Positions 47,318 to 59,023 of a stretch of DNA of 64,000 bases are shown here, piece after piece. The translations under genes and the position numbers were made by a program. Within the stretch, counting starts at the first letter, position 1. The number at the start of each line of letters is the position of its first letter. The notes beneath the pieces were generated by a model. The model had not been told where the DNA came from. It saw only the letters and a list, made by a program, of their open reading frames with translations, and ran no database searches. The stretch spans positions 35,508,684-35,572,683 of the forward strand of contig CP141128.1 of the NCBI GenBank assembly GCA_035236585.1, given 5' to 3'. The stretch is from Warburgia ugandensis (lineage: Eukaryota; Streptophyta; Magnoliopsida; Canellales; Canellaceae).

Positions 47318-48074
47318 ATGGAGGAGACCAGTTTTGGAAATATTGTGGCTAGAGCCATGATAAAATTAAACGACACTAATTATACATAGTGGAGACCTAT
47401 AATGGAAGATCTTTTATGCTACAAAGATTTCCATGACCCTTTAGATGATTAGGGAAAAAGACTTGAGGGAGTTTCTGAAAAAGACTGGATAAAGATGAAT
47501 AAGAAAACCATAGGTCAGATCAGACTGTGGATTGATCACAACATATTTCATCATGTTGCTCAAGAAGAAAATGCTTATATTTTTTGTAAAAAGTTAGAGC
47601 ATATGCATCATGCTAAGATCGCTCAAAACAAGGCCTTATTGATTAAAAGCTTGTAAACCTCAAACTAAGGAGTAGATGGCTTTGGCTGAATACCCCATTG
47701 AATTTCAAAATATGGTAAATCAGTTAGGATCAGTGGCATTACAACTAGGGGATGAATGGCAAGCCCTACTACTGCTAAATTTATTACCTGAAAACTGTGA
47801 GACATTGGTAATTTCACTCAGCAACTCAGCTCTAGAAGGACAGTTGACTATGGCTATGGTCAAAGATGCATTATTCAACAATGAGGCTAGAAGGAAAGAA
47901 GCTGACACATACCAGGCACATGCCCTAATAATAGAAAATAAGCAACTGGGAGAGACAAGCATAGGGGGAGGAGTAAGAGTAGACAAAGGAGAAGATCATA
48001 GACTCATAACAGATCAAAAAGTCAACCTAGAGGATAGTTCAAGTGTTTCTAGTGCGGCATTCCAGGTAATATGA
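47318..48074 (+). pseudogene. gag: Copia gag pseudogene
   Basis: ATG at 47318 (MEETSFGNIVARAMIKLNDT). The frame is typical of Tnt1-type gag (KDWIKMNKKTIGQIRLWIDH; NIFHHVAQEENAY; KLEHMHHAKIAQNKALLIKS) but has stops (47390s, 47450s) and ends at 47657. Similarity continues in another frame at 47676-48074 (FQNMVNQLGSVALQLGDEWQ; ETLVISLSNSALEGQLTMAM). The zinc-knuckle region near 48050 is frameshifted. Confidence 0.88.
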
Positions 48075-48204
48075 AGAAAAGACTGTTGAAAACTCAAGAG
48101 GGAGATGGGACATAGCAAGCCAAAGGAGGACAATGGTGAGACACTAGTCACCATCGCTCAGGACATACAATTAAGGAGGAATAGTGTCTGCACGTAGCCA
48201 AGAG

Positions 48205-48730
48205 TGAAGCAGAGTGGGTGATAGACACAGTAGTTTCCTATCATGCCACTCCTCACAAGGCCTTCTTCATCACCCACAAAGAAGGAGACTTTGACACTAT
48301 AAAGATGAGGAATGATAACTCCTCAAGAATAATTGGGATCAATGATGTGTAGATAAAAACAAATATTGGATGCATAGTAGTATTAAAGGAGGTACAAATA
48401 CATACAAGAACTCAACTTGAACCTGATCTCAGTCCTAACTCTTAACCAACAAGGCTTCCTAACTCTTAAGAAACAAGGCTACACCAACTACTTTAGCAAT
48501 AGTACCTGAAAATTGATGAAAGGTGTGATGATCGTAGCAAAAGGACACATATGCAACACACTATATAAGACCCACACGAGAATATCCAGAGATTGCCTTA
48601 ATGCAATGGAGGATGAAGGATCACCAAACCTTTGACATAGAAGATTCGGCCACATGAGGGAGAAAGGTCTATTGACACTTGCAAAGAAGCTGCTCATCAA
48701 ACTAGCCAAGGGTATAACACTTAATCCATG
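48205..48730 (+). pseudogene. Copia protease and pre-integrase remnant
   Basis: EWVIDTVVSYHATPHKAFF (about 48212-48270) is the protease site, but the catalytic D-T-G reads D-T-V. The pre-integrase zinc-binding region follows (GLLTLAKKLLIKLAKG, TLNPCNYYLFGKQ; about 48667-48750). Several stops occur between. Confidence 0.85.
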
Positions 48731-48744
48731 TAATTATTATTTAT

Positions 48745-49450
48745 TTGGCAAGCAACAGAGTTGCTTTCTCTTCTTCTAGTAATAAAAGAAATGAAAGTTT
48801 GAGTTTGGTGTACTTGGAAGTAGAGTCATTGGGTGAGAATAAATATTTTATAAACTTTATACACAATGCATTTAAGAGGGTATATGTATACTTTGTAAAG
48901 AATAAAGAATACGTATTTAAATGCTTCAAGAGATTCTACGCGATGGTGGAGAGCCAAATTGGAAAGAAACTTAAGTGTCTCAGAATAGACAATGGTGGAG
49001 AATATATTTCAAAAGAGTTCAGGGCATATTGCATAGTACGTGACATTCAACATAAGAAGACAGTTCCACATACCTCATAGCACAATAGAGTAGCTAAAAG
49101 AATGAACTGAACCATTGTGGAGAGAGTAAGATGCATGCTTAGTATGGACAAGCTACCTAAGCTATTCTGGGGTGAAGCTGTGAAGACTGCCTACTACTTA
49201 ATCAACAGATCATCGTTAGCACCACTAGACTTTAAGTTTCAGAATAGAAGTGGACCGATAAGAAAGTGACTTATCCACACTTGAGGGTATTCGGGTGTAG
49301 AGCTTTTGCACATGTATCCACAAAGATGAGACAGAAACTAGATATGAAGTCCACTCCTTGCATCTTCATCGGGTATGGAGATGAAGAATTTAGATACAGT
49401 TTGTGGGACACTGAAGCCAGAAGGATCATTTGAAATAAAGATGTAGTATT
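48745..49450 (+). pseudogene. Copia integrase pseudogene
   Basis: The integrase core is in one open frame to 49080 (VYLEVESLGENKYFINFI; KLKCLRIDNGGEYISKEF), with the DNGGEY acidic motif. It then continues in broken frames (MLSMDKLPKLFWGEAVKTAY, YLINRSS; about 49135-49215). The C-terminal part up to about 49450 is recognisable only in pieces. Confidence 0.85.
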
Positions 49451-49814
49451 TCAGGAGAATCAATTCTATGAAGAATCAAGAAAGGCTAAAGATCTCAGTA
49501 CTCTAGATTTAGTACGCGATTCAGCACCCATACAGGTTGACTCAAAAACTGCACCAGAAGCTGAACTAGAGGCAGAGGAATTTGAGCAGGGGGAGCATCA
49601 GCCCTCTTTATCAGAAGATGTTGGGACATCGGTATTGAATTGACTCTTTAGCCAGAAATAGGAGTTCAACTAAAGATGTCAACAAGAGGACGTATTCTAA
49701 TTCCATCACAAAAATATCCAAAATCACAATATATCATGCTCACTAATGAGGGGGAGCTAAAGAATTTTCAACAAGCCCTGATGCATGTAGACAAGGGTAA
49801 ATGGGTGTAAGCTA

Positions 49815-51190
49815 TGCAAGAAGAAATTAGCTCATTAAAGAAAAATCAGACATATGAGCTAGTGACACTTCCCAAGGGAAAAGAGCACTTAAGAACAAGT
49901 GGGTCTTCAAGGTAAAAAGAGGAAGCAATGGAGAACCAATCAAGTACAAAGCACTATTGGTCGTCAAAGGCTTGAAGTAGATGAAAGGAATGGACTTTGA
50001 CGAGATCTTCTCATCAGTAGTGAAGATGACATCAATCAGGATTATAATGGGATTGGTGGCGAGACAAAACTTGGAGCTTAAGTAGATGGATGTAAAGACA
50101 ACCTTTTTACATGGAGATATAGAAAAAGAGATATAAATGGAACAACCAGAGGGTTTCAAAGTTGAAAAGAAGAAGCATTTGGTATGCAAGTTGAAGAAAA
50201 GTCTTTATTGCCTTAAGCAAGCGCTAAGATAGTGGTACAAGAAGTTTGACTCATTCATGATGAGTCAAGATTTCAAAAGAACAACAGTAGATCAGTGTGT
50301 GTATGTTCAGAGCTTACCCAAGGGTAAATTTATCATCCTTCTACTTTATGTAGATGATATGTTGATAGTTGGACTATATACAACTATGATTAGCAGGGTG
50401 AAAAGGGAGTTTGACATGAAGCTCAACAGATCTTAGGGATGAAGATCACACATGACAGGAAAGCAAGAAAGTTGTGGTTGTAATAGGAAAAGTACGTAGA
50501 ACGAGTAATTATGAGGTTCAACATGGAGAATGCCAAGCCAGTCAACACTCCACTTAGCAATAATTTCAAACTAAGCAAAAGGAAGTGTCCCTCAACACCA
50601 TAGGAAACAGATAGAATGGCTATGATTCCTTACTAATCAGCAGTTGAGAATTTGATGTATACGATGGTGTGCACAAGGCCAGATGGTACTCATGTACTAG
50701 GAATCGTGAGCAGATTTCTATCAAATCCAGGCAAAGATCATTAAGAAACTGTGAAGTGGATACTACGGTACATGAATAGCACATCTAAGTTGTGCTTATG
50801 CTTCGGAAGTATAGAAGTACTCTTGGAAGGTTACACATATGCTAATATGGCTAGAGATCTTGATGAAAGAAAGTCAACATCAGGGTTTCTTTTCACTTTT
50901 ACAGGTAGAGCTGTCTCTTAGCAATCCAAGTTATAGAAGTGTGTAGTTCTATTGACAACAGAAGCTGAATATATTGCTGTAGCTGAAGCAGGCAAGGAAA
51001 TGCTATGGTAAAGCGATTTTTTCAGGAGCTTGGTATCACATAAGAAGAATACAAGATACATTATGATAATCAAAGTGCGCTAGACTTAAGCAAGAACTCA
51101 ATGTATCACTCGAGCACTAAGCACATCAATACATGATATCACTAAATACGAGAGGTAATAGAAGAATATATGTTAAAGCTGGAAAAGATT
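49815..51190 (+). pseudogene. Copia reverse transcriptase and RNase H pseudogene
   Basis: The RT start is at about 49815 (EEISSLKKNQTYELVTLPKG). The catalytic YVDD is at 50347-50358 within LLLYVDDMLIVG. The RNase H part includes TTEAEYIAVAEAGKEMLW (about 50955-51010) and DNQSALDLSKNSMYHSSTKH (about 51066-51125). Many CAG/TGG-type codons have become TAG/TAA, and the frames are broken. Confidence 0.88.
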
Positions 51191-51300
51191 CACACTAATG
51201 AGAATCCTATAGACATGTTAACAAAGGTGGTAACCTATGAGAAGCTACTACTACGTAAAAACATAGTAGGCATGAATTCAGACCAGTGGAGTGTAGCATG

Positions 51301-51318
51301 AGGATGGAGGACGAGAAT
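51301..51318 (+). promoter_or_regulatory. Copia polypurine tract
   Basis: AGGATGGAGGACGAGAAT directly precedes the 3' LTR. Confidence 0.75.
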
Positions 51319-51664
51319 TGATGATGTGCATCCCCATAAATCCACCCGAAGACTCCTACCAAGAAAAAATGTCTATTAGAAGTAGATAATCTGATCTGAT
51401 TAGGAGTCCTAATCAGATAAGGATTATCTGTCAAGGTTTATTAGATAGAATTTGGATTTATGTAGAATACATCTAACTTTCCTCTAATCTCTATAAATAT
51501 GATCCAAAGATAGAGCTAAAGGGATTGGTTGTACATCCTTCTTCAGTAGTGGATTGTTTCCCCCTCTTTCCCTCCATGGACGTAGGCCAGAGTAGGCCGA
51601 ATTACGTAAATTACTGTGTTCTTTGTGTGTGTATTGTTTGATCTTAACTTTACTGCGCATAACA
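51319..51664 (+). repeat. 3' LTR of the Copia element
   Basis: It runs from TGATGATGTGCATCCCC to CTGCGCATAACA and carries CTCTATAAATAT as TATA box (about 51489-51500). It is colinear with the 5' LTR apart from small indels. Confidence 0.92.
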
Positions 51665-52057
51665 TCTGCGACTTGCTAGAAACCAGTCCTTTGACACCTA
51701 TCACTGATTATAAATAGGAAAATGTTACTTCCACGAACTATTTTCATACCGGCATGAATTATGAAGGGCAAGCAGGTTGTAAACAATTTTTGTTTTCTTC
51801 TTCTCAGTGCATAAGCCATAACTTATGAGCGCCTTGAATCTGTGACCTAAGCACTTGATGCTTTCTGTGACTTGCTAGATACCAGTCCTTTGACATCTAT
51901 CATTGATTATAAATAGGAAAATGTTACTTCCGCTAACTATTTTCATACTGGCATGAATAATGAAGGGCAGGCAGGTTATAAACAACTTTTGTTTTCTTCA
52001 TCTTCTTTGTGGGTAAGCCATAACTTATTAGCGCCTTGAACCTTTGACCTAAGCATA
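51665..52057. repeat. 205-bp tandem repeat, copies B and C
   Basis: Copy B (51665-51865) and copy C (51866-52057) both begin T(C)TG(C/T)GACTTGCTAGA and contain GATTATAAATAGGAAAATG and ACTATTTTCATAC(C/T)GGCATG. Copy C stops at GACCTAAGCA. The B/C junction preserves the unoccupied Copia target. Confidence 0.9.
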
Positions 52058-52378
52058 GAAAAGGCCTTCTAGCGCCTTTGCTGTAGAAGACCTTAGCTTG
52101 GCACGCCCTTTATGCTTTTCTTCTCAAGCCTGAAACACAAACCCTGTCTCATTCATCATTGCCTGTCTTTCGCATCTCTATACGTGTTCCATCATGTTTT
52201 CCCTGAAACCTTAATTGGGACAATAATCCTGCTGGAAAGGCCTAGTATGGCAACCAATTAAACATTAACCAAAACGGGAGGAATCCCGCTGTATGGATGG
52301 AAATTGGGTTTTGGGTCTGTGTTACCTGTAAGACATTAAAAATCCTGTTGTAACAAAGATAGAAAATGTAACAGGGAC
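52058..52378. other. Short stretch without a recognised gene
   Basis: No repeat or domain is recognised. If a minus-strand gene exists at 52379-52858, its continuation should be here. Confidence 0.4.
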
Positions 52379-52858
52379 CTGGTATTTCGAGGAACCAGTA
52401 GCCTCCAGATTCACAATAGCGATTAGTTTTTCTTCCCCTGCAACAAAATAGGAACCTGTCTAAGAACAGATTGCAACAACTTATCATATTAATAAGGCTG
52501 CAGCTGCTACTCCTTCGGTTACTCTCCCTGTAGATATCCACTCCAACTGTGAGATATGGATGTCCCCGCTAATAGATAACCACGCCACCTGTATTGCTAA
52601 CAGTCTGACGGAGAGATTTTGGGAAAAGGGAGAAGAAGAGGAAAGGCATTTTTGCATTTGCTTGTATTTGAGACGGTAGGTTATCGTGCCTCTTCCAAAA
52701 GCTGAGGGGTCTATGGAAATTGATCCCTTCGCTTGAGGTAGTAAGATTTCAGAAGGGGTTTTCTGGTTTGTGATACATGTGCCTTTTCCTTGGCTAGTGA
52801 TTTCCACATCCCACGAAATAGCCGCCGGTAATTTGCGGTTGTCATTTCTTCGATTCAC
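52379..52858 (-). CDS. Possible exons of an unidentified minus-strand gene
   Basis: A 124-codon open frame (52484-52858) has a balanced, non-repetitive composition in its first 65 codons (ISWDVEITSQGKGTCITN; ILLPQAKGSISIDPSAF). It lacks an ATG near the start (the nearest start-like codon is GTG), so it would need an upstream exon or an alternative start. A 59-nt block at 52379-52437 is bounded on the minus strand by TTGCAG and GT and reads EEKLIAIVNLEATGSSKYQ without stops. I could not find a phase-compatible donor linking the two. I recognise no family. This may be a fragment or chance. Confidence 0.25.
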
Positions 52859-52927
52859 TAAACTACTTAAATCACGTGGGCCCCATCATTGGAGCTTTCT
52901 ATAATATAAATTTTAAAAATACCCCTC
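52859..52927. promoter_or_regulatory. Candidate divergent promoter with G-box and TGGGCC
   Basis: CACGTG (52874-52879) is followed at once by GGGCCC, giving TGGGCC, a site II/TCP-type motif. A TATA-like CTATAATATAAAT lies about 20 bp further. The segment separates two outward-facing open frames. The motifs are seen directly; promoter activity is inferred. Confidence 0.35.
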
Positions 52928-53212
52928 ATGATTGTTCCTAACTTTTCAACCACAACCCTAAACCCTACCCTTTTCTACGCCATTCAACCGCCCACCCAAA
53001 TTGACAACGATACCCTCATGAATGTTTCTAATTTTCCAATTCGCAACCCTAAACCCTTCACTTTTCTGCACCGTTCAACCCACCACCAAAAACGCTCTCT
53101 CTTTTGCCGGTGCCATTCAAATCCACCATCCGGAAAAGCTAGGATGATATTTTTTGATGCACACCACAAAACGGGCTTAGAAGATGAAGGGTGGTTGTCT
53201 ATTGGGTTATAG
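52928..53212 (+). CDS. Possible small protein or first exon, unidentified
   Basis: A 94-codon frame starts with an ATG 20-30 bp after a TATA-like box. The N-terminal 65 residues are rich in Ser, Thr, Asn, Pro and Arg with few acidic residues, as in an organelle transit peptide. The DNA at 52927-52990 and 53017-53080 is an imperfect tandem duplication (CATGA(T/A)TGTT(C/T)CTAA), so the ORF's start is repeated in-frame. The end has no recognisable domain. It may be a first exon, a short protein or a chance frame. Confidence 0.25.
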   Translation: MIVPNFSTTTLNPTLFYAIQPPTQIDNDTLMNVSNFPIRNPKPFTFLHRSTHHQKRSLFCRCHSNPPSGKARMIFFDAHHKTGLEDEGWLSIGL

Positions 53213-55061
53213 CCTATTGAAGAATTAGCATGAAGGTTAAATGGTTTGGATCAACAACTATACAGGCACAATGTGTACTTTTGTTGCAATTGTTCCATGT
53301 ACATACGTATTGAAGAAAGATGGCATTTGGGCTCACCTTTTTGTTCATCATTTTAAGGCATTCATATAATATTCTTCAATTGGATGTTCTTGGCGCTATA
53401 ACTCACATCTATTATAAATTTCAAGGTCTTCTTTTCCGAGCGTTTTAGTCATAAAATGGATGGTAAGAGGCTCTTTTTCTTTTTTTTTTTTAACACCATC
53501 CATTATATGACCAAAAGAGTCCAAAAAATGAAGGCCTTAGATATTGCCACTAGAAATGAGTTTTAGTACACAAAACATGTGATTGAGGCCAAGTTAGATG
53601 AATGTCTTAGATTGATGAAAAAAAATACAAAAGAGTGGGTCCAAACACCATTTTTCTTCTATACATACTAATGCATACATATGTATGGAAGAAATTTTGA
53701 AGAGAGAGAGACTTTTGCTTCTTATTATTAAAAGTTGATTAGGACCCATCTACTTCACTTCAATAAAGAGAATTGTTTTTACTATTAAATGCTAGGTAAG
53801 GCCAGTTTGTTTTATGTGTTTATTGGGTTCAAGAAAAGCAACTCAAAGTTGCATGTAACATGCTGTCTAGGTTATTTTGTTAGGTTTGCGAATCAATAGC
53901 CTTTCCTCTCTTTGAATGTTTTTATTTTCTAAAGTGGGTTTCATTATTTTGTCATGGAAGTGTGAGAGTGAATGAGGTTTGGGGTTTCTTTCCCCAGAAA
54001 ATATATGGAGGAACGTGTGGGGTTCATTAAGACTTAGGAATGTAATTGTGACAATTCTTGAATGACAAGAAGCAGGTGTTTAGGATTCATTACCTTCTCA
54101 CAAAATGGTTATATATATTTTTGGGTTACAATATTTCTTTTAAGTTTTGAGGGTTTGAATTTTGTGACAAATTGAGGTGTGGTTTGTTCATTGTCGTTAG
54201 TATTTTGCTTGCTTAAAATTTGATGTGAATCTAGTTTTCAATTTGGAAGGAAGAGGATCCAAACCATTCTTCTCGTTTGCATCACCCTAAATGTCTGGTA
54301 TGCTAAAGATTTTATCTAATAGATATCTTTAAATCCTTCATTTTTTGACCTTTCAAAGCAAAAAAAAAAAAGGATTGTAAAACATAGAGAAGCTCCAAAG
54401 CACATAATATCATCAATTTTTGGACTTCAAATGGTTAAAACATGAAGGACGTATAGATGTTCTTTAGAAAATCTTTGGAACCTAGGATATCTAAAGTGAG
54501 GTTAATAAGATGAAGGGTTGAGATCATAGAAATTTTGAAAAGGTGGGCTTGCCACCCACTTTTAAGGATGCCTATGATGTAGCCATGATGAGGCTGTTGC
54601 ATCATGTAATTCAATGAACTTTAGCCAAAAGTGCCCAACATTAGACAATTGGCATTGAGGGACACACCTTCAAATAGTTTGACTGATCAATTTCACTATT
54701 CCATGCTTGAATAACTAGTAAGTTAAACATCATAATGATTGAATAATCCTAGCATTTGAAAAACCATACTTTTTATCCTAAACACAAAATGGTGTAAGTT
54801 CAGCTTTTAGAAAACATGATTTTTATAATGTTGGAATTATCCAACAATCCTGAATTTTTATTTACTATCAATTCAAAGCTAGAGCAATGAGATGAACAAG
54901 TTAGCGCATTTGACAGTAGGCCTGTGAATTCCAAATAATAGGAGCTTCTAGCTAATGTCCATCTAGTAAGACTATACCATATGATATAAAACAATATTTG
55001 AGATTAGATTAAAATTGATCGTAGATCGTAGATAGGGCCTAGATACTAAGCTAGGGCCTAA
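53213..55061. other. Stretch without a gene
   Basis: AT-rich sequence with short A and T runs. No domain, repeat unit or RNA gene is recognised. Confidence 0.5.
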
Positions 55062-55066
55062 AAATC
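55062..55066. repeat. Target-site duplication AAATC, left copy
   Basis: It matches 57308-57312 exactly. Confidence 0.88.
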
Positions 55067-57307
55067 TGTAACACCTGAGCAATTTACGCTATTTTTAACA
55101 AAAATTGGACATTCTATAGGAAATGAACTGAGTTAAATGTTTCACTTTATTTAAAATAGCAAATGAAGGAATTTGTAAGGAACTTGGTACCATTAGATTC
55201 TACTCAAAAAATGGAATCCAATGCCTCAAAAATCACCCAAAATAGAGTTCGTATGAAGAAGTTACGGCCATTTAAAGATCAGGGGCAGTTTTGGAATTTA
55301 AACAGAAAAAAGAAAAAGACAAAAAATGCAGGGGGTCATTTTGATAACGGCACCCCCTGTCGTCTTCCTCCTCAGATCTCTCCAGAAACCCTCATCTCCC
55401 GATTTTTCCAGAGAGATCTGCCACCGCCAAGGGCGGCACTGCCATTGGCAGCACCGCCATAGCAGGGCTATAAAAAGCTCCATCTCCCCCTCTCCAAAAA
55501 CGTGGTTTTCCAGTCATTGGGGCTGGGGTTTCCAGCTAGAATCGGAAACCCAGTTCCCTGCATTTTTCCGCAACGGCCAGGCCGAGTCAGGCCGGCCATT
55601 CCCGTCTCCCCATTCCCCTCTCTTCTCTTGTTCTAGCCTTGCACGACATTGGGAATTTACCTTCTTCAAGTTTTCCAACACTAAGGGTTTAGGCAGGCAA
55701 CCTACCAGGCGGGAGGAGCGCCATCTCCGGCTGCTAGGTAAGCCCCTCCTTACCTTACCTTCCCTTTCCTTTGTTTCAGTTCCCCCAGGCCAAGATCCAT
55801 GCCGAATCTGGCTTTTTTCTAGCCGGAGAAGACAAAGCCGGTTTCAGCCGGCCATGAACGAACTAGGCATCCCAGGGACACCATGCTACAGGTGCACCTA
55901 GGATAGGGTCCCTGGTACAGGTTCCAGGTGTACGACAGTGCGTACACTGTCCCAGGTGCGGCCTTCGGGTGCGCGCGCGACATGAGACACGGGTCCTGGC
56001 TCGACCAAGATGCACGGGGTGCCTTGGGAGCTGAGATGCGCCATGTTACACCAAAGGTGCGTCCATGTGATGCCATCTAGGATGCGCGTCATAGCGCGTC
56101 ACTTGAGCATGCATATGATTAAATACATTATGCATAGACATGTTTTGCAAACAACTGCATATATTGCATGATTTGTGAGCATTGAGTTCTTAAAAAATTG
56201 CATGTCCTTGAGGGTTACCAAAAGACGCTGGAGTGCCCAAAAGACGCTGGGTAGGCAGTTGTGAGGGCCAGGCAATTGTGAGGGACCCAAAGAGGACAGG
56301 TTTTGAAAAAGAGGTTTTCGCTTGTTTGACCTTATATGATTTGGGCTAATAAGCTCATGGGTGCTATGCCGAGAGGTCTGGGTTGGCCTCCAGCCTCTAC
56401 CATTACTAGGTGGAATGGGTACCATGCCCAAAAAGGGCAACGTCCCTATGTCGACTGCATGTGGTACAGGGGGCTCCCACTGGTGTCACGGCACTGGGTC
56501 GATGTGTCATATGCCCCGTGGAGGCTATGACCGAGTGTCCTCAGGTACCCAGGGACCACACGGCGGTGAGGTCGTGGGCATAGTTGGGCCCTATGGTTTT
56601 GTGGACTTACTTGCATTGCATATGGCATGACATGAGGTTGGTCGACCATACCATACCAGATATTCATGAGTTGGATTCAGTTGAGCATCTTATGCATATC
56701 ATTATGTTTATGATATATATATATATACAATACTTTCGACTTGGATTATGCAATTCTTTAGTCGTCAGTATTCTGATTCAACAATGGTTTTTAATATCGA
56801 TATTGAACATGGTTATTTGAACATGCACATGTTTTAAAGAGCATATGATTTTAAACATAGCATGCATTGCAAAACTAGTAGTGATAGACTCCTACTGAGT
56901 ATAATATATACTCACCCTATCCTTAACATTTTTCAGGATAGTTCCATTCACGAGTAAAGGACACTTATGTTAGTGCTACAAGCAAAAAAAAATCAAAAGG
57001 AGACAATTATACTTGTAAGTAAACACTCTATCCTTTGGACATGTATTTGTATTTATTTACAGTTGGGCTGTGAGCTGTGACTAGATAGCCCTGGGGAAAA
57101 ATATTTATGATTTCTGAAGTTTTTCAAAAACTACTTTGGTGGTTGTGAGAGCAAATGGCACTCGGGGTTTTCAAAATGAGTTTAAAACTAAAGATTTTCC
57201 ACTGCATTGAATGGTTTTCATAAAATGGTTTTCAATTAGGGATGCATCCCGCCTCAGGAATTTAGATCTTGCATTTAAAAAGGCATGGGAAAACCCGGGT
57301 TGTCATA
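55067..57307 (+). mobile_element. Solo LTR of a Tekay/Del-type element
   Basis: It runs from TGTAACACCTGAG to GGGTTGTCATA, the terminal CA mutated to TA, with a perfect TSD AAATC. No internal region follows. The distal 1.2 kb aligns with the LTRs at 836-3457 and 18591-21190, and the proximal 600 bp is much more diverged. It carries a TATA box at 55468-55477 and the conserved palindrome at 56897-56913. ORFs across 55163-56667 are LTR sequence, not genes. Confidence 0.9.
55468..55477 (+). promoter_or_regulatory. TATA box of the solo LTR
   Basis: CTATAAAAAG in a GC-rich context, about 400 bp into the LTR, the same relative place as in the related LTRs. Confidence 0.6.
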
Positions 57308-57312
57308 AAATC
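57308..57312. repeat. Target-site duplication AAATC, right copy
   Basis: It matches 55062-55066. Confidence 0.88.
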
Positions 57313-57519
57313 ATACAACAATTGACGAAACATACTGCTTATATATCCATTTGGGCTTACTGATGACCTCTATAAAATGCAAAAAGGCAATGATGGAAAG
57401 GTTGATTGACATAATGATTAAACTAGACTTACACCTTAGAAATTGGTAGAATTATTCAATGCAATATATGTTGCATTGATAATAAGATTCACTGACAAGG
57501 ATCTATCCCAAAAGGTTGT

Positions 57520-58918
57520 AATAAAAATAAGCATTGCATATCTCTGCTGACAGTCATAGAAGAGAAATGTGAAGTGTTAATAGACAATAGATAGGCACTA
57601 AACATTTGCACTCTTAAGACTTTTTGGGATTTAACCACTCACATGTCAAGCCTATCAATAAAAAATGGCACATGATTTATAGGAATAAACATTTTAGGAG
57701 TTCTTAAATTGGATGTGACTAACGGGCTTACATTTTTTAATATACCACTTCAAGTTTTGGATATCAAATCATCTTTTAGTTTGCTACTTAGGTGGCTTCA
57801 CTTTATACTCGCAGAATAGTGGCCTCTTCACCACATCAAAAACTCAAGTTTCCCTACCATGGTTCATTGCCACTATGGAAGCAAAATTTCCAAGTTATGT
57901 AGCTTCAACAAAGTTATCATCTTAAAAAGTATGAACAAATTCGATTGATTCTTGTCATTTGAATGGATTTTTGTATGTTGTTTCTCCTACAATGACAACA
58001 ACTAGTTCTAATGAAAGAATACCATTTCCATACACTTCAAATGTGATAGTATAAAAAGTATTCAAAGCTTTGAACTATTTTCTTAGGATGTCACTAGGGC
58101 ATGAAAATAAAAAATCCCATGAGTTTCTAATCTATGGTCGTTCAGTATAGCATTTTGTCCTTATGTATAACCAACTTCTGAAGAAATTAAAAAATTTACT
58201 CTAAGTGTCATGAAGATCAAATTCAAACCACATTTGACTACTTTAAATGGTAAAATTATCAAAGAAGAAGACAAATTCTATTTTGTAGGATTCCTTAAAC
58301 CATGGTATGATAATAATATAAGGTAAGTCTTTAGGGATTTGGAGATCTTCTTTGGGCTGTGTGACATCTCAAGATGATGATAATAATAAAGTAATTAACC
58401 TCCCACATCTTCAAAGAAATTTGACGGATGTTCAACATTGGTTGCCAAAGATTCATTTGTGGAAACATAATACAAGATGGCTATGTCTCAGATGATTCCT
58501 CCTTGTCTCCTCTCATTCTACTTGCCATTAATCCTTTGAATAACTGGTTCATGGAATCTTTCTATGTCTTATCTCTAATCATCTTTCAATTGAGTAGATT
58601 TATTAATCCACTTGGTCATTTGGGTAGATTATAATACTTGAGTAGATTTATTGATCAACTATTTGATAAATGTAGACTCATCACTAAAATGTTAAGGAAG
58701 AATTCATCTAAATAGTGGACAAAAAGTGTTAGGAAACTTTCAATGCTATTTAAGAGCATTGCAAGCCACCAATTTTGATGCCTCTCACCCAAAAAAGTTC
58801 TTGTTTTTAGATTTGACTATGAGTGAGGAAACCATCGAGTGTTTGGTGGCTCAAGAGGATGATAATGAAAAGGAATGGACAATTTACTTCTAAGTTATTG
58901 TTGGACTACGAGCCTAGA
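57520..58918 (+). pseudogene. Relic of a Tat-type Ty3-Gypsy gag-pol, RT core deleted
   Basis: Broken frames give protease-region motifs (LNICTLKTFWDLTTH about 57600; LDVTNGLTFFNIPLQVLDIK about 57710; SSFSLLL, then ASSPHQKLKFP about 57817-57850). A linker follows (LNGKIIKEEDKFYFVGFLKPW, about 58240-58305, then DLEIFF). The junction between RT and RNase H is at about 58610-58900 (LSRFIDQLFDKCRLITKML; FLDLTMSEETIECLVAQEDD). The RT catalytic part between about 58370 and 58600 is missing. The next Gypsy element interrupts the relic at 58919. Confidence 0.72.
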
Positions 58919-59013
58919 TGTAATAACCCAAATAAATAAATAAATAAATAATAATCAGAAAGGGTAAAATGGTAAATACACTTGGGCCTACAAGGTGTGG
59001 GACCCACAATGAG

Positions 59014-59023
59014 GCTATAAAAG
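59014..59023 (+). promoter_or_regulatory. TATA box of the right-edge LTR
   Basis: CTATAAAAGC, 95 bp into the LTR. Confidence 0.6.

Larger units (their letters stand above)
42572..51664 (+). mobile_element. Ty1-Copia retrotransposon (Tnt1-like) with nested solo LTR
   Basis: LTRs of 360 and 346 bp, an initiator-Met-type PBS and an internal order of gag, protease, integrase, RT, RNase H identify Ty1-Copia. The TSD is TCTAC (42567-42571) and TCTGC (51665-51669), one mismatch. A 3.4-kb solo LTR interrupts its leader at 43063-46500. Stops and frameshifts occur in every domain, so it is dead. Without the nested insertion it is about 5.65 kb. Confidence 0.94.

Noticed and set aside
57520..58918. Possible endogenous plant pararetrovirus
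   Set aside because: Motif order and wording (LNICTLKTF, QVLDIK, ASSPHQKLKFP) fit Tat-type Gypsy elements, and no movement-protein or coat-protein motifs are seen.
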